The position numbers and the translations under genes were made by a program. From assembly GCA_964605095.1 (NCBI GenBank), contig CAZSBS010000262.1:1-6607 (forward strand): a DNA stretch of 6,607 bases, given 5' to 3'. The notes beneath the pieces are model-generated. The model made no database searches. It had not been told where the DNA came from and saw only the letters and a program-made list of their open reading frames with translations. Position 1 is the first letter of the stretch. Each line of letters opens with the position of its first letter. The DNA is from JAUWQU01 sp964605095. Lineage in GTDB: Bacteria; Planctomycetota; Phycisphaerae; SM23-33. Positions 5,606 to 6,607 of the stretch are shown here, piece by piece.

Positions 5606-6017
5606 CGGCCTTCTCCCGCTGGAGTTCCTCTATTCGCTTGCAGATGCCGTCCAATGCATCCTGAAATTGCTCCGCCTGTGCCTTGAGCTCGTCGAGCTGC
5701 TGCTCGTCGCTCATTGTCGGCGCGGATGGGGCTGCGTTGGGGATCCCACCCGGCACAACACCGCCATAGGCGGGATAGCCCACTGCTGCCCGCTGCCGAC
5801 CGGTCAGGCCGGTTGCGTAGAACTGGTTTCGCCAGCCTCGCACGCCGCCGCGACCGCCGCCGCGGCCACCGCCGCGGCCACCGAATCCTCGACCGCGACC
5901 AAAGCCGCGACCCTGCACATTGGCAAATCCTGGCATCCCAAAGCCGGCGCAGTATCCGGCCGCGCGTCCTGTCATCGAGCCCATTCCCATCGGGCCTGTT
6001 CCATCTCCACCTGGCAT
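5598..6017 (-). CDS. DUF5320 protein with Gly/Arg-rich middle and coiled-coil tail
   Basis: A 139-residue protein with the DUF5320 hallmark start MPGGDGTGPMGMGSMTGRAAGYCAG. Residues 1-35 are Gly/Met-rich with a single cysteine at 23; 36-60 are a run of RG/GRG repeats; 61-100 are Gly/Ala/Pro-rich with a few aromatics; 104-137 form a charged, heptad-like helix (EQQLDELKAQAEQ onward, with C126) that could be a coiled coil. DUF5320 proteins have no settled function but accompany NifX-like proteins and MinD/ferredoxin ATPases in anaerobes, as here. The ATG at 6017 has TAGGAG 7 bases upstream, 31 bases after the ribbon-protein stop. The final TGA overlaps the next ATG by 8 bases. The low-complexity tract is likely disordered and might bind nucleic acid or a metal cluster, but this is not shown. 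Confidence 0.85.
   Translation of the reverse strand: MPGGDGTGPMGMGSMTGRAAGYCAGFGMPGFANVQGRGFGRGRGFGGRGGGRGGGRGGVRGWRNQFYATGLTGRQRAAVGYPAYGGVVPGGIPNAAPSAPTMSDEQQLDELKAQAEQFQDALDGICKRIEELQREKADG
5842..5912. repeat. Short GC-triplet repeat tract inside the DUF5320 gene
   Basis: On the plus strand this stretch is a chain of near-repeats built on CCGCCGCGGCCACC and CGACC units. It encodes the GRG/GRGGG repeats of the DUF5320 protein on the minus strand. Such tracts vary in length by slippage, and they also create long spurious ORFs in antisense frames. Confidence 0.7.
5991..6005. repeat. 15-base direct repeat, copy 1 (N-terminal coding tag)
   Basis: CGGGCCTGTTCCATC on the plus strand, identical to 6217-6231. 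On the minus strand it encodes the DGTGP core at the N-terminus of the DUF5320 protein. Confidence 0.75.
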
Positions 6018-6048
6018 TGCTGATCTCCTAACTGTTGCGAGGTCTGCA

Positions 6049-6243
6049 TCAACCTCTGGTCATCGTCGTTCCACACTTCGGGCAGGCCTGCTGATTACAG
6101 GGCCGCCCGGCCGTGTGGGGGACCTTGTGCCCACAACTCGGGCATACGCACTGGCCGCTCGGGCCAGCCGCCGAAGGTCCACCCATCCTGCCACGTCCGC
6201 GCCCGCCGCCACTGGGCGGGCCTGTTCCATCACCTCTGGGCAT
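6049..6243 (-). CDS. Small Cys-rich ribbon protein with a DUF5320-like N-terminus
   Basis: A 64-residue protein. Residues 1-9 read MPRGDGTGP, almost the same as the N-terminus of the DUF5320 protein downstream; 10-30 are Gly/Arg-rich. The rest is a ribbon with C32, C34, C37, C49, C54 and C57, that is CVCPSCGH and later CPKCGTTM, expected to bind zinc or an Fe-S centre. Two ATGs are close together, at 6249-6247 and 6243-6241; AAAGG lies 5 bases before the first and 11 before the second. I prefer the second because it gives the family-like MP start, but the first only adds MT. The gene overlaps the end of the NifX-like gene by 14 (or 20) bases. Function unknown; its place between the NifX-like and DUF5320 genes suggests a partner of the same complex. 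Confidence 0.78.
   Translation of the reverse strand: MPRGDGTGPPSGGGRGRGRMGGPSAAGPSGQCVCPSCGHKVPHTAGRPCNQQACPKCGTTMTRG
6217..6231. repeat. 15-base direct repeat, copy 2 (N-terminal coding tag)
   Basis: CGGGCCTGTTCCATC on the plus strand, 226 bases from the other copy. On the minus strand it encodes the DGTGP core at the N-terminus of the small ribbon protein. Confidence 0.75.
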
Positions 6244-6607
6244 CGTCATCACCGCCTTTCTGTTCGTTGCGCCGGCACCGGCCACCGCGGCGGCGACCGG
6301 CCTGGAATCGCCGACGCCGTCCACAGCAGCCAGGCATCAAGAATGCGTCCTGGTTCAACTGCCCGCTGATGAAGGCCGCCAGAACTTCTTCCACTTGTCC
6401 GCACGTGTGCGGTATGACCTGGACGCCGGCGGCATCCAGAGCTAACTCCAACGGGCGGGAAACCGCTCCGCAGATCAGGACCTGCGTGCCCGCCTGCCGC
6501 AACTCGCGGGCTCGCTCCAGCGGGCCCGAGGCGGCCAGTGAGCCATCTTCGCGGGAAACCTCCCGGCCTTCGTCCAGGTCCACCAGCAGGAATCTCCCTG
6601 CCACGTC
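6230..6607 (-). CDS. NifX/NifB-type iron-molybdenum cofactor-binding protein, 5' end outside the window
   Basis: The last 125 residues are visible, beginning DVAGRFLLVDLDEG. In full-length relatives this follows an N-terminal strand ending in a SPVFD motif, so only about 15-20 residues should be missing; the GTG at 6604 is an internal valine (of DVAG), not the start. The fold is the RNase H-like NifX/NifB-C domain that binds Fe-Mo-type clusters, and in Desulfovibrio the orange protein ORP. Visible signatures are LICGAVSRPLE, VIPHTCGQVEEVL and the end of the domain at DAFLMPGCCGRRRRF. After GCC the tail is Arg/Gly-rich and basic, with one more Cys. It is the first visible gene of the unit, and its stop overlaps the ribbon-protein start. 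The cofactor bound here cannot be read from sequence. Confidence 0.88.
   Translation of the reverse strand, partial: DVAGRFLLVDLDEGREVSREDGSLAASGPLERARELRQAGTQVLICGAVSRPLELALDAAGVQVIPHTCGQVEEVLAAFISGQLNQDAFLMPGCCGRRRRFQAGRRRGGRCRRNEQKGGDDDAQR

Noticed and set aside
4791..6023. A 410-codon plus-strand open frame across trmO, the ferritin-like gene and the DUF5320 gene
   Set aside because: Its translation is low-complexity Ala/Thr/Ser where it crosses the Gly/Arg repeats and matches no family. All three minus-strand genes below it have clear motifs, ribosome-binding sites and coupling.
1..6607. CRISPR array, tRNA or rRNA gene, insertion sequence, integrase or att site
   Set aside because: No spaced repeats, cloverleaf, terminal inverted repeats or transposase motifs were found. 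The only repeats are the 15-base tag and the GC-triplet tract, both explained by coding.

Overview
The window comes from a fairly GC-rich (about 60 % by eye) bacterial chromosome. All supportable genes lie on the minus strand, so reading order runs from the right edge to the left. Twelve genes from 6607 down to 217 form one tightly packed, probably polycistronic unit, and a thirteenth starts at the left edge. The gene set points to an anaerobic or microaerophilic bacterium: a NifX/NifB-type cofactor-binding protein, a DUF5320 Gly/Arg/Met-rich protein, two MinD-type ATPases each with an inserted 2[4Fe-4S] ferredoxin segment, an FmdB-type zinc ribbon and a DUF302 protein. Such sets are familiar from Desulfobacterota, anaerobic Planctomycetota and Firmicutes. 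The phylum cannot be fixed from this window; strong AGGAG-type ribosome-binding sites only say it is bacterial.

Layout in transcription order. (1) NifX-like protein, 5' end outside the window (6607-6230). (2) A 64-residue Cys-rich ribbon protein (6243-6049). (3) DUF5320 protein with a Gly/Arg tract (6017-5598). (4) A 97-residue EncFtn-type half-ferritin (5605-5312). (5) TrmO/TsaA-type tRNA methyltransferase (5273-4758). (6) MinD/ferredoxin ATPase A (4761-3904). (7) FmdB zinc ribbon (3814-3617). (8) Class I SAM methyltransferase (3612-3031). (9) Membrane-anchored DUF302 protein (3018-2470). (10) MinD/ferredoxin ATPase B (2469-1555). (11) COG1237-type metallo-beta-lactamase-fold hydrolase (1538-702). 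(12) NUDIX hydrolase (705-217). After a 174-base gap, (13) the first 14 codons of another gene (42-1).

Spacing is very tight: start/stop overlaps at 1/2, 3/4, 5/6 and 11/12, directly abutting stop and start at 9/10, and gaps of 4 to 38 bases elsewhere, except 89 bases between 6 and 7. Translational coupling is therefore likely. The two paired MinD/ferredoxin ATPases plus a NifX-like protein recall the orange-protein (ORP) system of Desulfovibrio, where a NifX-fold protein carrying a Mo-Cu-S cluster works with such ATPases. The inferred theme is ATP-dependent building or handling of a metal-sulfur or iron cofactor, with a ferritin-like iron oxidase and several metal-binding small proteins attached. 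TrmO, the SAM methyltransferase and the NUDIX enzyme have no obvious role in that theme.

No RNA gene, insertion sequence, CRISPR array or integrase was seen. Everything annotatable is on the minus strand; long plus-strand ORFs are antisense shadows of GC-rich codons.
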